Assembly: GCA_023441055.1 (NCBI GenBank)
Contig: JAEZQY010000008.1
Coordinates: 400,560-464,559, forward strand
Length of the DNA: 64,000 nucleotides
DNA from: Bacillota bacterium
GTDB lineage: Bacteria; Bacillota; Bacilli; Paenibacillales; UBA4045
Direction of reading: 5' to 3'
The notes under the pieces were generated by a model. The model was given only the letters and a program-made list of their open reading frames with translations, ran no database searches and was not told the origin of the DNA. A program made the translations under genes and the position numbers. This document shows, piece by piece, positions 38,036 to 47,220 of this stretch; position 1 is the stretch's first letter; the number at the start of each line of letters is the position of its first letter.

Positions 38036-39607
38036 CTAGTTGATGTAGCCCAGTTCCTTCAAGGTGGTCTTCGCCTGCTCCAAGTAAATGTTGACCTTGA
38101 AATCATTCATCAGCTTATCCACGAATGCCTCATACTCACCGAATGGGCGCTGACCGTGGATGAACTTCGTAATTTCTTCCGATTCATAACGGTTCTTATC
38201 GTTGATTGAGATGCCATCTGGGAACGGAATGAACTCGTTGAAGGTGTTGATTCTAGGCTGCTCTGCCGCGAAGGTCACATAGCTTTGCTGCTTGTCGAAC
38301 TTCGTCTTGAGGTAGTTCAGCTCATCACGCCCTGTCAACTGATGGTTGAATGCATAACTTGTTTCGGAGGTGCGTTCGGTTGCGACAATCTTGCCGCCTT
38401 CTACATTGTAATGCTCCCCCTCGATTCCATACATGACCAGACGACCGCCATCTTCACTGGTTACATAATCGATGTATTCCAGCACCTTGGCCAGCTTAGC
38501 CGGGTCCTTCTCCACGCCTACAGATACTGCATAACGTCCACCCGTGCTGCCAATATCGAAGTTGCCCTGATAGGTGCCGCCAGGACCAGTCAGTGCCGGC
38601 AGTTGAATCCACTCCGCATTCGGATTTATCGCCTTGTATTGCTCTACATAGTTGTCCTTGACCATCTCGCCCCAGTTCAAGTAGACGATACCGGCTTGAC
38701 CCATGAACACCTTCTCTTGGTGCTTCAGTCCTTTGTTCGTCATAAATTCTGGATCGACATATCCCGCAGAGATCAGTTCATGAATATAAGATAGTGCTTC
38801 CTTCATCTCAGGCTGTGCCGTCGAATAAGCAGCGGCACCGTCCTTGACATAGAATAAGCCAGGTGTCGGCACTCCGAATGCAGAGAATACCGGGTCGAAT
38901 GTTGCCGGAGCGTTCACCGCATCCGGGCTTCCGATACCAACTCCTGTAATGCCATAAGTGTCCTTCTTGTTATTGCCGTCTGGATCACCCTCGGTGAACG
39001 CCTTGGCCACATTCTTAAAATCTTCAACGGTTGTTGGAACATCCAGCTTCAACTTATCGAGCCAGTCCTTACGAATCCAGTAGGAAGACATTGGCAAGTA
39101 CGCGCGCTTCGGTATGGCATACAACACACCGTCGATTCTACCTTTGTTCAGATCGTCTTCCGTTAATCTCTCCTTCACATTCGGCATCTTGTCCAGATAT
39201 GGACCCAGATCAAGCAAGAGGCCTTGCTCCGCATAGTTCTGCAGCTGATTCTTCGATACTGCGAACAGATCCGGCGCCGAACCGCCGGCGATCTTCACAT
39301 TGAGCTGCTGCTCATATTCACCGGGTGCTGTTACATTAAAGTCGAGATTCATGTTCAATCTTTCGACCAGCTCTTTAAGAATGAAGTCCTCATTCTTCGC
39401 CGGCATACCTGTGCCGGAAGCGAAGAAGCTGATTTCCACCGGTTTGCCGTCATTCGCATTGTTTGCAGGTGTCTTGCTCGTATTGGTTGAGTTAGATCCT
39501 GTGCCACCCGTATTGTCCGTATTACCGGAATTGTTCCCGCCGCAGGCAGCTAGCACAACCGAGAGGGTCAAAAGCAAAGCGAGCAGCAGTACCGTCCCTT
39601 TTTTCAT
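38036..39607 (-). CDS. Sugar-binding lipoprotein of the PL8-linked ABC transporter
   Basis: The protein has 523 residues. The lipobox is LAAC (Cys ~22), followed by a Gly/Asn/Ser/Thr linker. It is a large family-1 solute-binding protein of the LplA/YtcQ size class (LVERLNMNLDFNVTAPGEYE; then IAGGSAPDLFAVSKNQLQNY). GAGGAG precedes the ATG. It is the last gene of permease-permease-binding protein and is followed by a terminator. It probably delivers the oligosaccharides released by the PL8 and GH9 enzymes; that is inference from position. Confidence 0.92.
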   Translation of the reverse strand: MKKGTVLLLALLLTLSVVLAACGGNNSGNTDNTGGTGSNSTNTSKTPANNANDGKPVEISFFASGTGMPAKNEDFILKELVERLNMNLDFNVTAPGEYEQQLNVKIAGGSAPDLFAVSKNQLQNYAEQGLLLDLGPYLDKMPNVKERLTEDDLNKGRIDGVLYAIPKRAYLPMSSYWIRKDWLDKLKLDVPTTVEDFKNVAKAFTEGDPDGNNKKDTYGITGVGIGSPDAVNAPATFDPVFSAFGVPTPGLFYVKDGAAAYSTAQPEMKEALSYIHELISAGYVDPEFMTNKGLKHQEKVFMGQAGIVYLNWGEMVKDNYVEQYKAINPNAEWIQLPALTGPGGTYQGNFDIGSTGGRYAVSVGVEKDPAKLAKVLEYIDYVTSEDGGRLVMYGIEGEHYNVEGGKIVATERTSETSYAFNHQLTGRDELNYLKTKFDKQQSYVTFAAEQPRINTFNEFIPFPDGISINDKNRYESEEITKFIHGQRPFGEYEAFVDKLMNDFKVNIYLEQAKTTLKELGYIN

Positions 39608-39641
39608 TTTTCATTCTCCTCACTTCATCATTATTTATATG

Positions 39642-40502
39642 TTAACCCTTAACTGAACCCAAAAGCATCCCTTGAGTGAAATACTTCTGGACGAAAGGGT
39701 AAACAACGATAATTGGCAGTGCCGATAGAACAACCGCGGCCATCTGCATCGACTCCGAGGGCAGCACATCCTCCGCATCGAGCGGCGGCATCATTGTGCT
39801 GGCAAGAATGTTGCGCAGAATCACTTGCAGTGGATATTTCTCGTTGTTGTGAATATACATGATCGCCTGGAAGAACTCGTTCCAATGCCCCACTGCGTAG
39901 AATAATCCGACTGTCGCCATGACTGGCATCGATAATGGCAGAATGATCTTGGCCAGAATGGTGAGCTCCCCGGCACCGTCGATTCTTGCCGCTTCGTCGA
40001 GCTCCTTGGGCAGCCCCTCGAAGAACGTCTTCATAATCAGCAAGTTAAACGACCAGACGATGCTTGGAATAATCATGGACCATACGGAGTTGACGAGTCC
40101 TGTTGCCTTCACGACAAGATAAGTTGGCACAACACCGCCATTGAACAGCAGCGTAAAGGCAACCAAGAATAAGAGTACCGTTCTACCTGGCAAGTAAGGC
40201 TTACTGAGTGGGTACGCCATAAGTGCCGTGAAGAATAAATTCAACGCTGTACCAACTACGGTAATGAATATCGTAACTCGATACGCTCTTGGGATGAGCG
40301 AGTCACTCAAGAAGGCGGCATAGGCCTCAAACGTGATCTGCTTTGGGATGACCACAAACCCGCCATTCTTCAACACCTCGCTATAGGGGGTTAGAGAGAC
40401 CGAGATCACATATAATAGCGGGAACATCACGACAACAACGATCAAGCACAGGAAGACAGCATTGCATACATTGAAGACTCGATCTTGCCAGCTCGTTACC
40501 AT
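39642..40502 (-). CDS. CUT1 sugar ABC transporter permease (LplC-type), PL8-linked
   Basis: The protein has 286 residues from the ATG at 40502, which overlaps the upstream permease's stop by 7 bases and has a run of Gs (GGGGGG) as its binding site inside that gene. The frame extends 44 codons further up, but only within the upstream gene. It has six membrane helices, the EAA loop ELDEAARIDGAGELTILAKI and the C-terminus GMLLGSVKG. It pairs with the overlapping permease. Confidence 0.92.
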   Translation of the reverse strand: MVTSWQDRVFNVCNAVFLCLIVVVVMFPLLYVISVSLTPYSEVLKNGGFVVIPKQITFEAYAAFLSDSLIPRAYRVTIFITVVGTALNLFFTALMAYPLSKPYLPGRTVLLFLVAFTLLFNGGVVPTYLVVKATGLVNSVWSMIIPSIVWSFNLLIMKTFFEGLPKELDEAARIDGAGELTILAKIILPLSMPVMATVGLFYAVGHWNEFFQAIMYIHNNEKYPLQVILRNILASTMMPPLDAEDVLPSESMQMAAVVLSALPIIVVYPFVQKYFTQGMLLGSVKG

Positions 40503-41467
40503 ACTTGTTCCCCCCATCTCTTGGCCAGTGAATTCGCAATGACGACCAGGACAAACCCGACTAATGATTTGAACAAACCGACAGCTGAGGCCAGGCTGAA
40601 ATTCAATTCCTCCAGCCCTGTCCGGAATACCCATGTATCGATAATGTCAGCAACCGGATAGACGTGAATGTTATACATGATGTAAATTTGATCGAAGCCT
40701 GCGTCCAGCATATGGCCTAGCTTCAAAATCAAGAGCAGTATGATTACACTTCGAATGCCAGGCAATGTAATATGCCAGATGCTTCTGAACCGCCCTGCTC
40801 CATCCACTCTTGCGGATTCATAGAGGGAGGGATCGATTCCGGCAATCGCCGCAAGATAGATAATCGCGCTCCAACCCGTATCCTTCCAAATTTCCGAACC
40901 GACTAGAATGCTTCGAAACCAATCAGTCGAGGATAGGAATGACACGCTGTGACCAATACCTTCCTTCAGCCACATGTTAACAAGTCCGCTAGTTTCCGAT
41001 AGGAAGGCGAGCGCGATGCCGTAGATGATGACCCAGGATAAGAAATGCGGCATGTAGGTCACTGTTTGCACGATTCGCTTGAAGTAGCGATTCTGCACTT
41101 CATTGAGCAGTACTGCCAGTCCGATCCCCGGCAGCATTCCCCACGCCAGCTTATAGAAGCTGATCAGGAACGTATTCGTTAAGATTTGGACAAAATAAGG
41201 CGACTCGTAAAAAGCAAGAAAATGCTTATACCAGGGGTCTGCCCACGGGCTGCTGAATATGCCCTTCATGATGTTGTAATCCTTAAACGCGATTATTGCA
41301 CCGGCCATCGGGGCATAGCGGTAAGTGACATAATAGATCAGACCGGGCAGCAGCATGAGATATAAGATTTTATATCTCCAGATGGCCTTGGACTTCACTG
41401 TCAGCCATCTGAGCATGCGGCTCGGCACAGTAGGTGAATTCGACAGCAGCTCTGTTCTGTTCTCCAT
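40496..41467 (-). CDS. CUT1 sugar ABC transporter permease (LplB-type), PL8-linked
   Basis: The protein has 323 residues from the ATG at 41467, 7 bases after AAAGGAG; a start 42 bases upstream lacks a site. It has six membrane segments and the EAA loop LYESARVDGAGRFRSIWHIT. It is the first gene of the third transporter, directly downstream of the kinase terminator. Its promoter must lie within ~40 bases or transcripts must read through the hairpin. Confidence 0.92.
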   Translation of the reverse strand: MENRTELLSNSPTVPSRMLRWLTVKSKAIWRYKILYLMLLPGLIYYVTYRYAPMAGAIIAFKDYNIMKGIFSSPWADPWYKHFLAFYESPYFVQILTNTFLISFYKLAWGMLPGIGLAVLLNEVQNRYFKRIVQTVTYMPHFLSWVIIYGIALAFLSETSGLVNMWLKEGIGHSVSFLSSTDWFRSILVGSEIWKDTGWSAIIYLAAIAGIDPSLYESARVDGAGRFRSIWHITLPGIRSVIILLLILKLGHMLDAGFDQIYIMYNIHVYPVADIIDTWVFRTGLEELNFSLASAVGLFKSLVGFVLVVIANSLAKRWGEQVW

Positions 41468-41509
41468 GTTGTTCTCCTTTGCGATAGTCGGTACTTTGAG
41501 TCTGTACAT

Positions 41510-41553
41510 AAAGAATAACCCGTATTTTCATCTGAAAATACGGGTTATTCTTT
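41510..41553 (-). terminator. 44-bp perfect palindrome ending the YesM/YesN operon
   Basis: The arms are about 20 bp (AAAGAATAACCCGTATTTTC and its complement) around a 4-base centre, with an A/T-rich end reading TTCTTTATG on the minus strand. It lies 18 bases after the kinase stop. It is unusually long and perfect for a terminator and could act in both directions. Confidence 0.8.
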
Positions 41554-41571
41554 ATGTTTATGGGTGGATTA

Positions 41572-43242
41572 TTAGTGACTTCTTGCTGTCATCGGATGCC
41601 TAAATTTGACTTTAAACCCCACCTCAGAGCTTTCCACGACTGGCTTATATGCTTCTCCGAAGTGCAGGAACAGCCTGCGCTCTACATTACTGAGACCAAC
41701 GCCGCTCTGCTTCCCTGGGTGGGACACCCCCGGCCCATTGTCCTCAACGGTGAATACCATATCTGGACCGTCTCTGTACACCGACAGCATGATCTTGCCG
41801 CTGCGTTCCTTATGCTTACCCATACCGTGTCGAATGGCGTTCTCGACAAGCGGCTGCAACAGCAGCTGCAGCATCCGCTCGCCCATGAGGTCAGGATCGA
41901 TGTGGTAGACAACCTTGAAGCTTCCCGGATTTCGTAATAGCTCAATATTGACGTAATTCCGGACATGCTCCAATTCCCGTTCAACCGAAGTCCAGCCATC
42001 GCCATCGCTCAGACTGAATCGCAGCATATTAGCCAGCCGTGTGACCATCTCGGAGATAACCGGCTCCTGGATGGCCTGCGCCTTCCACTTGATCGAATCG
42101 AGCGTATTGTACAGGAAGTGCGGGTTTATTTGGAGGATCAGCATTTGCCGTTCGAGGTCCTTCTTCTCGCGCTCCATATGCCGTGTCGTCTCCATCTGCT
42201 CGAGCAAGCTCTCGATCATTGAGTTATAGCCGTTGATCCATTGCCCAATCTCATCATGCCGCTCCTGCAGGGGCAGAGGCTCCAGCTGACCGAGCTGTAC
42301 CTTCTTCATGAATCGAATAATTTGCTTAATCGGGTTAGTGAATGATCGCGCTATCACGTACAGCAAGGCCGAGATCAGAACCAGACTGACTATAATCATT
42401 CCTATCGTAAATCGCTTGACTTCATCCAGTGACGCAGTCAAATCATCCTTCGGCAGTACAATCGACAGATGCCAATGCTCTGCGGACAGCCCGAGCGTCG
42501 CGCTCATATACGCTTCATTACCATGATGAATGATTGAAGACTTGCCGTATTGGTCCGCTTCAGGGTGCGAGAGCACAATGCCTTCCTCATCGGTTATCAT
42601 TAATTCCGCATTCTCATACAGAGTTGGCCCGATCAACTCCTCTTGCAGGATAAAGTGCGATATGCGGATGGCCATCACACCGACAGGAGAGAAGTCATCG
42701 AGCGACCGGATCTGCCTTACGAAGATGAAGTCGGGCGCATCCCACCGCTCATTCCATTCATGCGTCCAATAGCCCTTGCCCTTTAATTCGAACGCTCTGT
42801 CGAACATCGCCTCGGTCGGCGTAACTTGCTGGTACTGTAACAGGTTGCTGTAGTTCGGGTACTGCTCGAGCTCGATAGGGAATATGTACAGCTCGAATGG
42901 ACCCTTCAGCTGCGTAATGATGTCATTAATATTCAAAATGAATTCCAGTTCCTTCGAGATCAACTGGGGGGGCGGGGATTCAAGCAGCTCCTGCAGCTCC
43001 GCCGATGCGATGACAGCTTCAGATCGCTGCATGGTCTCCCGGATCAATCGTTCGACACGCTGTGCATTCTGATTCACATTGTCGGTCAAGAATACGCCTG
43101 CCACCTCCTCGATCTGGTCAATGGACCGCTCATAGGATAAGTAGCCGAGCAGCAGCACTAGAACAGACACAGAGACAACCAATACGAGCAGCAGCTTGGT
43201 GAACAGCGTAGTTCGCCGATATAAATTCCGGATCATCTTCAT
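41572..43242 (-). CDS. YesM-type sensor histidine kinase, PL8 locus
   Basis: The protein has 556 residues. Membrane helices at ~17-37 and ~280-302 flank a large extracellular sensor domain. HAMP (~302-355) is followed by the His_kinase domain with phospho-His in LQINPHFLYNTLDSIKWKA and an ATPase domain with PLVENAIRHGM and VEDNGPGV. The start overlaps the response regulator stop by 4 bases (ATGA). It would sense an extracellular product of the polysaccharide, and is the partner of the regulator encoded just upstream. Confidence 0.93.
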   Translation of the reverse strand: MKMIRNLYRRTTLFTKLLLVLVVSVSVLVLLLGYLSYERSIDQIEEVAGVFLTDNVNQNAQRVERLIRETMQRSEAVIASAELQELLESPPPQLISKELEFILNINDIITQLKGPFELYIFPIELEQYPNYSNLLQYQQVTPTEAMFDRAFELKGKGYWTHEWNERWDAPDFIFVRQIRSLDDFSPVGVMAIRISHFILQEELIGPTLYENAELMITDEEGIVLSHPEADQYGKSSIIHHGNEAYMSATLGLSAEHWHLSIVLPKDDLTASLDEVKRFTIGMIIVSLVLISALLYVIARSFTNPIKQIIRFMKKVQLGQLEPLPLQERHDEIGQWINGYNSMIESLLEQMETTRHMEREKKDLERQMLILQINPHFLYNTLDSIKWKAQAIQEPVISEMVTRLANMLRFSLSDGDGWTSVERELEHVRNYVNIELLRNPGSFKVVYHIDPDLMGERMLQLLLQPLVENAIRHGMGKHKERSGKIMLSVYRDGPDMVFTVEDNGPGVSHPGKQSGVGLSNVERRLFLHFGEAYKPVVESSEVGFKVKFRHPMTARSH

Positions 43243-44798
43243 CGTCCATACCTGTATTCCTTAGGTGTAACCCCTGTCTTCTTTTTGAACAGCTTGCCAA
43301 AGTGGTGAATATCCTGATAGCCTACCGTACTCGCAATCTCATAGATCTTATTGTTCGTCTGCCGCAGCAGCTCCTTCGCTTTCTGGATGCGCATATCGGT
43401 TATGTAATCCAGGAAGTTGATGCCGACTTCCTTCTTGAACAGCTGGCTGAGCCATACCGGATGAATCGACAGCTCGTCAGCAAGCGCCTGCAGCTTCAGC
43501 TCCTCCATATACTTCTGGTGAATCAGCTTCAACGCTTGCGCGATAATCGCATTCTTGTTCACCTCGCGGATTTGCAAGGATAAACCAATCAGGTACTTAG
43601 ATAGTGCCGATCCGAGATCATCCATGGTCTCGCATGCGTCTAATTCATCCCATAACGCTACGGGAATCTCGCCACCCTTCAGCTCAGATCGCTTGCGCAG
43701 CACTTCCTGCAGCTTCATAATCCAATCGATGCACCGCTGTGAGATATCGCTAGGCTTCGAAGCATTGCCCTTCACTACCAGATTGTGGACGTACTTGTCC
43801 GCAGCGGCACGAATCGCCTCCTCGTCTCGAGACTCGATCGCACTGACCATATAGGCGGCAATATCAGCTTCGCTACCCTGTGTATGCGCCTTTAACTTAT
43901 CATAATAATACACATTCTGATCTTTACTTAGCAGCGCGGCGCGCTGGGCATCCACCGCTTGTCTGTAAGCGGAGTGCAAGCTTTGGAAGCTGTTCATTCG
44001 CTCACTGACCCCGATGCTGGCGTTCATCTTCTGATAGCGCAATATCTCGCTGTCCACCTTCTCGATAAGAGGACCTATGTCTGCATGCGGCGTAACGATA
44101 ATCCAATATTTCTTGGCATTCATGAATGTGACAGACGGTGCATATTGCTGCATCAGTTCATCCACGATATTACCAGTAGCGAATGCCAATAAATCTTCTT
44201 CCTTCTCCGACAACTCGGAGGCGAAGGCTTTGACCGTGATCGAGATCGTGTAATAGGGCTCGGATGCCAGCCATTCCAACCCCCATATACGCAGTCTGTG
44301 CAGGATGTGCTCATGCAGGGATGTTGGCTGCAGACAGAGACCGAGGAGGAATATATCACGCATCGACCTAGTACCCAGATGAGCCATCTCCAGGGTCCGA
44401 TGATGATCGATTCGCTCCTTCTGTTCCTCCTCAATCCACTGCACGCACTCCTTAATCTTATTCACGAATGCATCCGTATCGAATGGCTTCAGGAAGTAAT
44501 CCACAGCACCGAGCTTCAGTCCCCGCTTCGCGTACTCGAAGTCGTCGAAACCGCTGACGATGATGATCTTCGGTTCATAATCGGTAATATGCACATGCTC
44601 TAATAAGTCCAGCCCCGTCATATCAGGCAGAATGATATCGGTTATGATTAACTCGGGCCGATGGGCCTCGATAACTTCCAGCCCCTCCACCGCATGGCTG
44701 CAGAAGAAGACCTGCTCGATCGCCGCATCCAACTGCTCCATCATTCGCTTCATCCCCTCTAAGGCTTGGGGCTCATCCTCAATTACCAGCACATTCAT
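43239..44798 (-). CDS. YesN-type response regulator (receiver + AraC HTH), PL8 locus
   Basis: The protein has 519 residues, the long form of the family. The receiver at ~1-125 has the acceptor Asp in LIITDIILPDMTGLD and Lys in YFLKPFDTD. A ~270-residue middle region of the kind found in long YesN proteins follows. The C-terminal AraC double HTH (~420-518) includes LKLQALADELSIHPVWLSQL and KIYEIASTVGYQDIHHFGKL. AAGGAGCG stands 9 bases before the ATG. Only 46 bases separate it from the FAD oxidoreductase gene, so FAD enzyme, regulator and kinase may share a transcript. It probably activates the adjacent transporter and PL8 genes. Confidence 0.93.
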   Translation of the reverse strand: MNVLVIEDEPQALEGMKRMMEQLDAAIEQVFFCSHAVEGLEVIEAHRPELIITDIILPDMTGLDLLEHVHITDYEPKIIIVSGFDDFEYAKRGLKLGAVDYFLKPFDTDAFVNKIKECVQWIEEEQKERIDHHRTLEMAHLGTRSMRDIFLLGLCLQPTSLHEHILHRLRIWGLEWLASEPYYTISITVKAFASELSEKEEDLLAFATGNIVDELMQQYAPSVTFMNAKKYWIIVTPHADIGPLIEKVDSEILRYQKMNASIGVSERMNSFQSLHSAYRQAVDAQRAALLSKDQNVYYYDKLKAHTQGSEADIAAYMVSAIESRDEEAIRAAADKYVHNLVVKGNASKPSDISQRCIDWIMKLQEVLRKRSELKGGEIPVALWDELDACETMDDLGSALSKYLIGLSLQIREVNKNAIIAQALKLIHQKYMEELKLQALADELSIHPVWLSQLFKKEVGINFLDYITDMRIQKAKELLRQTNNKIYEIASTVGYQDIHHFGKLFKKKTGVTPKEYRYGR

Positions 44799-44844
44799 CT
44801 ACCAGTCGCTCCTTCGGCTCATGCCCATGAACATCTCGAGCCCA

Positions 44845-46227
44845 TTATATCATGATCGACCCGCCGGCTTGCAGCAACCTTCTTAATTCATCGGCGGCAA
44901 CCTGCCTCACGGACTTCGACTGATGCAGCGCCAGATAAGAAGCGACTCCGGCCGCTTCACCGGTTTGGTTCATGTTAACCATTACGCGTACCCCTCCGAA
45001 CGCTTCCTCATCAACGTCGATCATTCTTCCAGCGACGATCACATTATCATAAGGGCCTTTAGGCAGCAGGCTGCGATACGGAACTTGATAATAAGTGGGA
45101 TCCACGGGAGTTTCCTCGCGCCAACGGTCCACCTGATGCGGATAACCCGGACGGACATACACGCGAACGCCGTCGAGATATTTGAACGTTAATCCTGGCT
45201 TGTTCTGGTGATGAATATCAACACGATAGCTGCCGTAAGCGATCGCATCCTCGAATACAGCACCGCTTAAGACCTCTTCTCCGCTCAGCTGGTACAAGCA
45301 GTCGATATGACGGGTTTCTCGTGTTCCAATATAGGAAGGCAGCGATACGAGCGCAACCTTATTGTCTGGGCCATACTTGCGGATAAGATCCATAATCGCC
45401 CGCACTTGCCGGCGGCCTTCCATCTCGCTGTAGGTCAGCTGCTCTCCATCCGAGCTGTTGGCATGATACACTCTCGTACCAGCGTACATATACACATCCT
45501 TCGTTCCCGGTACGTGCCGGCCCCAGCCGAAGCCCTCAGGAATTTGGAATTCATCCCGATAAGTCAGTCTGGCTTCCTGCAGATCGAGTCCGATCAGCTT
45601 ATCGTTGCCAGTCACATCATCTTGGACGTTCTCATTATTGCCCCAGCCGCTGATCTTCGCACAAGCCGTAGACGGCTGGAAGTGGGAGGACATCCGGTAA
45701 TCGAGCTCTAATCTAGCACATAGATCTCCGTCACCGGTAGCGTCTATGAACACTTTGGCCCGAATCGCCCCGCGCCCGGATTTATTCTCCACGATCGCAG
45801 CTGTCAACCGTCCCTCTTCTACATAAGGGGCCACGAATGAGGTATGCAGATAGGCCTTGACGCTGCTCTCCTCAATGAGCTGATCCAGCTCAATCTTAAG
45901 CTCCTCTGTGTTCAACACGTAGCCAACCGAGTGACTTTTCTGTTCCGCCTTGACTGCTCCTAATCGCTGCAATCGTTCGATCGTTTCCCAAGAGAGTCCA
46001 GCGATAATCTGCTTGGAGAACTCGGTGTTATATAAGGAATGCCAGATATTGACCAACCCGGATGTAGCGACACCCCCGAATGCATTCTGCTTCTCGACAA
46101 TAACGACCTTTGCGCCTAATCGGGCAGCACGGACTGCAGCGAATACACCGGTACAGCTCCCGCCGAGCACACAGATATCCGCTTCGTAGAACACCGGAAT
46201 TTCTCTTGCTGGTTCTTTGATAATCAT
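44845..46227 (-). CDS. FAD-dependent oxidoreductase
   Basis: The protein has 460 residues of the FAD_oxidored family (PF12831 type). The N-terminal dinucleotide-binding motif is VLGGSCTGVFAAVRAARLG, in which the second and third glycines of GxGxxG are altered (GGSCTG). Next come VIVEKQNAFGGVAT and KVFIDATGDGDLCARL, then a C-terminal FAD-contact segment (VRVMVNMNQTGEAAGVASYL). There is no signal peptide. GAGGAGG precedes the ATG. Such enzymes often sit in sugar-transport loci but few have a known substrate, so a role in oxidising an imported sugar is inference. It is divergent from an AraC regulator across a 119-bp promoter region. Confidence 0.82.
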   Translation of the reverse strand: MIIKEPAREIPVFYEADICVLGGSCTGVFAAVRAARLGAKVVIVEKQNAFGGVATSGLVNIWHSLYNTEFSKQIIAGLSWETIERLQRLGAVKAEQKSHSVGYVLNTEELKIELDQLIEESSVKAYLHTSFVAPYVEEGRLTAAIVENKSGRGAIRAKVFIDATGDGDLCARLELDYRMSSHFQPSTACAKISGWGNNENVQDDVTGNDKLIGLDLQEARLTYRDEFQIPEGFGWGRHVPGTKDVYMYAGTRVYHANSSDGEQLTYSEMEGRRQVRAIMDLIRKYGPDNKVALVSLPSYIGTRETRHIDCLYQLSGEEVLSGAVFEDAIAYGSYRVDIHHQNKPGLTFKYLDGVRVYVRPGYPHQVDRWREETPVDPTYYQVPYRSLLPKGPYDNVIVAGRMIDVDEEAFGGVRVMVNMNQTGEAAGVASYLALHQSKSVRQVAADELRRLLQAGGSIMI

Positions 46228-46346
46228 AAAATAAAACCTCCTCTATTCATTTAATATCATTATAGGAGGAGAGGATTTCTTTTTACCATGCACTATACTG
46301 CAAAATCATATATACTTTATTTCATAAGCAGAGAGGAGGAGTCAAA

Positions 46347-47153
46347 TTGTTCCCATCCCCCTGGGAGTATGGTGTGTCCGTCGTCCGCCATCATTATTAT
46401 GATCGTAAGCCAGCGTTCGAGCGTTCTTCTGATCGCTATGAAGAGTGGGCCGTATTCGCAGTTGAGCAAGGGAGCTTCCATTATCACATTGGTGCAGCCT
46501 CGGGTGAGGCGTGGGCAGGGCAGCTTGTACTCTGTCCGCCTGGCGTCATCTTCAGAAGGGAATTGCAGCAGGAAATCTCATTCCATTATTTTCTGTTTCA
46601 TTGGCTGGACGGGCAGGGCAAGCCGGCAGCTGCAGCAGGTTATCCTAGCGGCAGTGTGTTGCGTTTCCAATCAGAGGAACGGTTTAACCTCTCCCTGTCC
46701 TCACTTCGATCGCCGACACTCGCCCAGCATCCAACATACCGGCTATGGATCAGCCATGTGCTGCTCGACCTATTCCGAGTGTACACAATGGAAGCGGACA
46801 TGCCCATGCCGCCGGACCGTCAACTGGTGAACGACCCGCAGATGGAGGAAGCCCGCAGGATGCTGGATACCGCTTGTGATGAACCGATTACGATCGGAGC
46901 GGTTGCGCACTATTTTGACATGAATGGCGTGCAGTTCTCTCGAAGGTTCCACAGAGCCTATGGGGTGAATCCGTCCGCTTATGTCGAGAAGCTGAGGCTG
47001 GATAAGGTGTGCCATCTGCTCACCCATACCGCAATGACCATTGAACAGATCGCGCTTGCCAGCGGATATAGCAATGGCTTCTATCTGAGCCGACACTTCT
47101 CCAGCAAGATGCATATGTCACCGTCGACGTATCGCAATCAGCATCGGGTGTAG
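46347..47153 (+). CDS. AraC-family regulator, divergent from FAD oxidoreductase
   Basis: The protein has 268 residues. The start is TTG, with GAGGAGGAG ~6 bases before it and no competing ATG. An N-terminal AraC-binding/cupin-like domain (~25-105) precedes the C-terminal double HTH (~168-266): ITIGAVAHYFDMNGVQFSRR and TIEQIALASGYSNGFYLSRH. The divergent arrangement points to control of the FAD oxidoreductase promoter and its own. Confidence 0.9.
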   Translation: MFPSPWEYGVSVVRHHYYDRKPAFERSSDRYEEWAVFAVEQGSFHYHIGAASGEAWAGQLVLCPPGVIFRRELQQEISFHYFLFHWLDGQGKPAAAAGYPSGSVLRFQSEERFNLSLSSLRSPTLAQHPTYRLWISHVLLDLFRVYTMEADMPMPPDRQLVNDPQMEEARRMLDTACDEPITIGAVAHYFDMNGVQFSRRFHRAYGVNPSAYVEKLRLDKVCHLLTHTAMTIEQIALASGYSNGFYLSRHFSSKMHMSPSTYRNQHRV

Positions 47154-47179
47154 CACACACGCATTGCCGCGCAAAAAAA

Positions 47180-47206
47180 CTGCCTCATCTATAAAAGATT
47201 CGGCAG
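47180..47206 (-). terminator. Terminator of the MMPL gene
   Basis: On the minus strand CTGCC-GA-ATCT pairs with AGAT-GA-GGCAG, with tandem G-A mismatches, followed by seven Ts. It may also stop the converging AraC gene. Confidence 0.8.
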
Positions 47207-47220
47207 CTTTTCATTGTCCT

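Noticed and set aside
41510..41553. Long palindrome considered as an insertion-sequence end or excision scar
   Set aside because: No target duplication, no transposase fragment, and its place right after a stop codon fits a terminator better.
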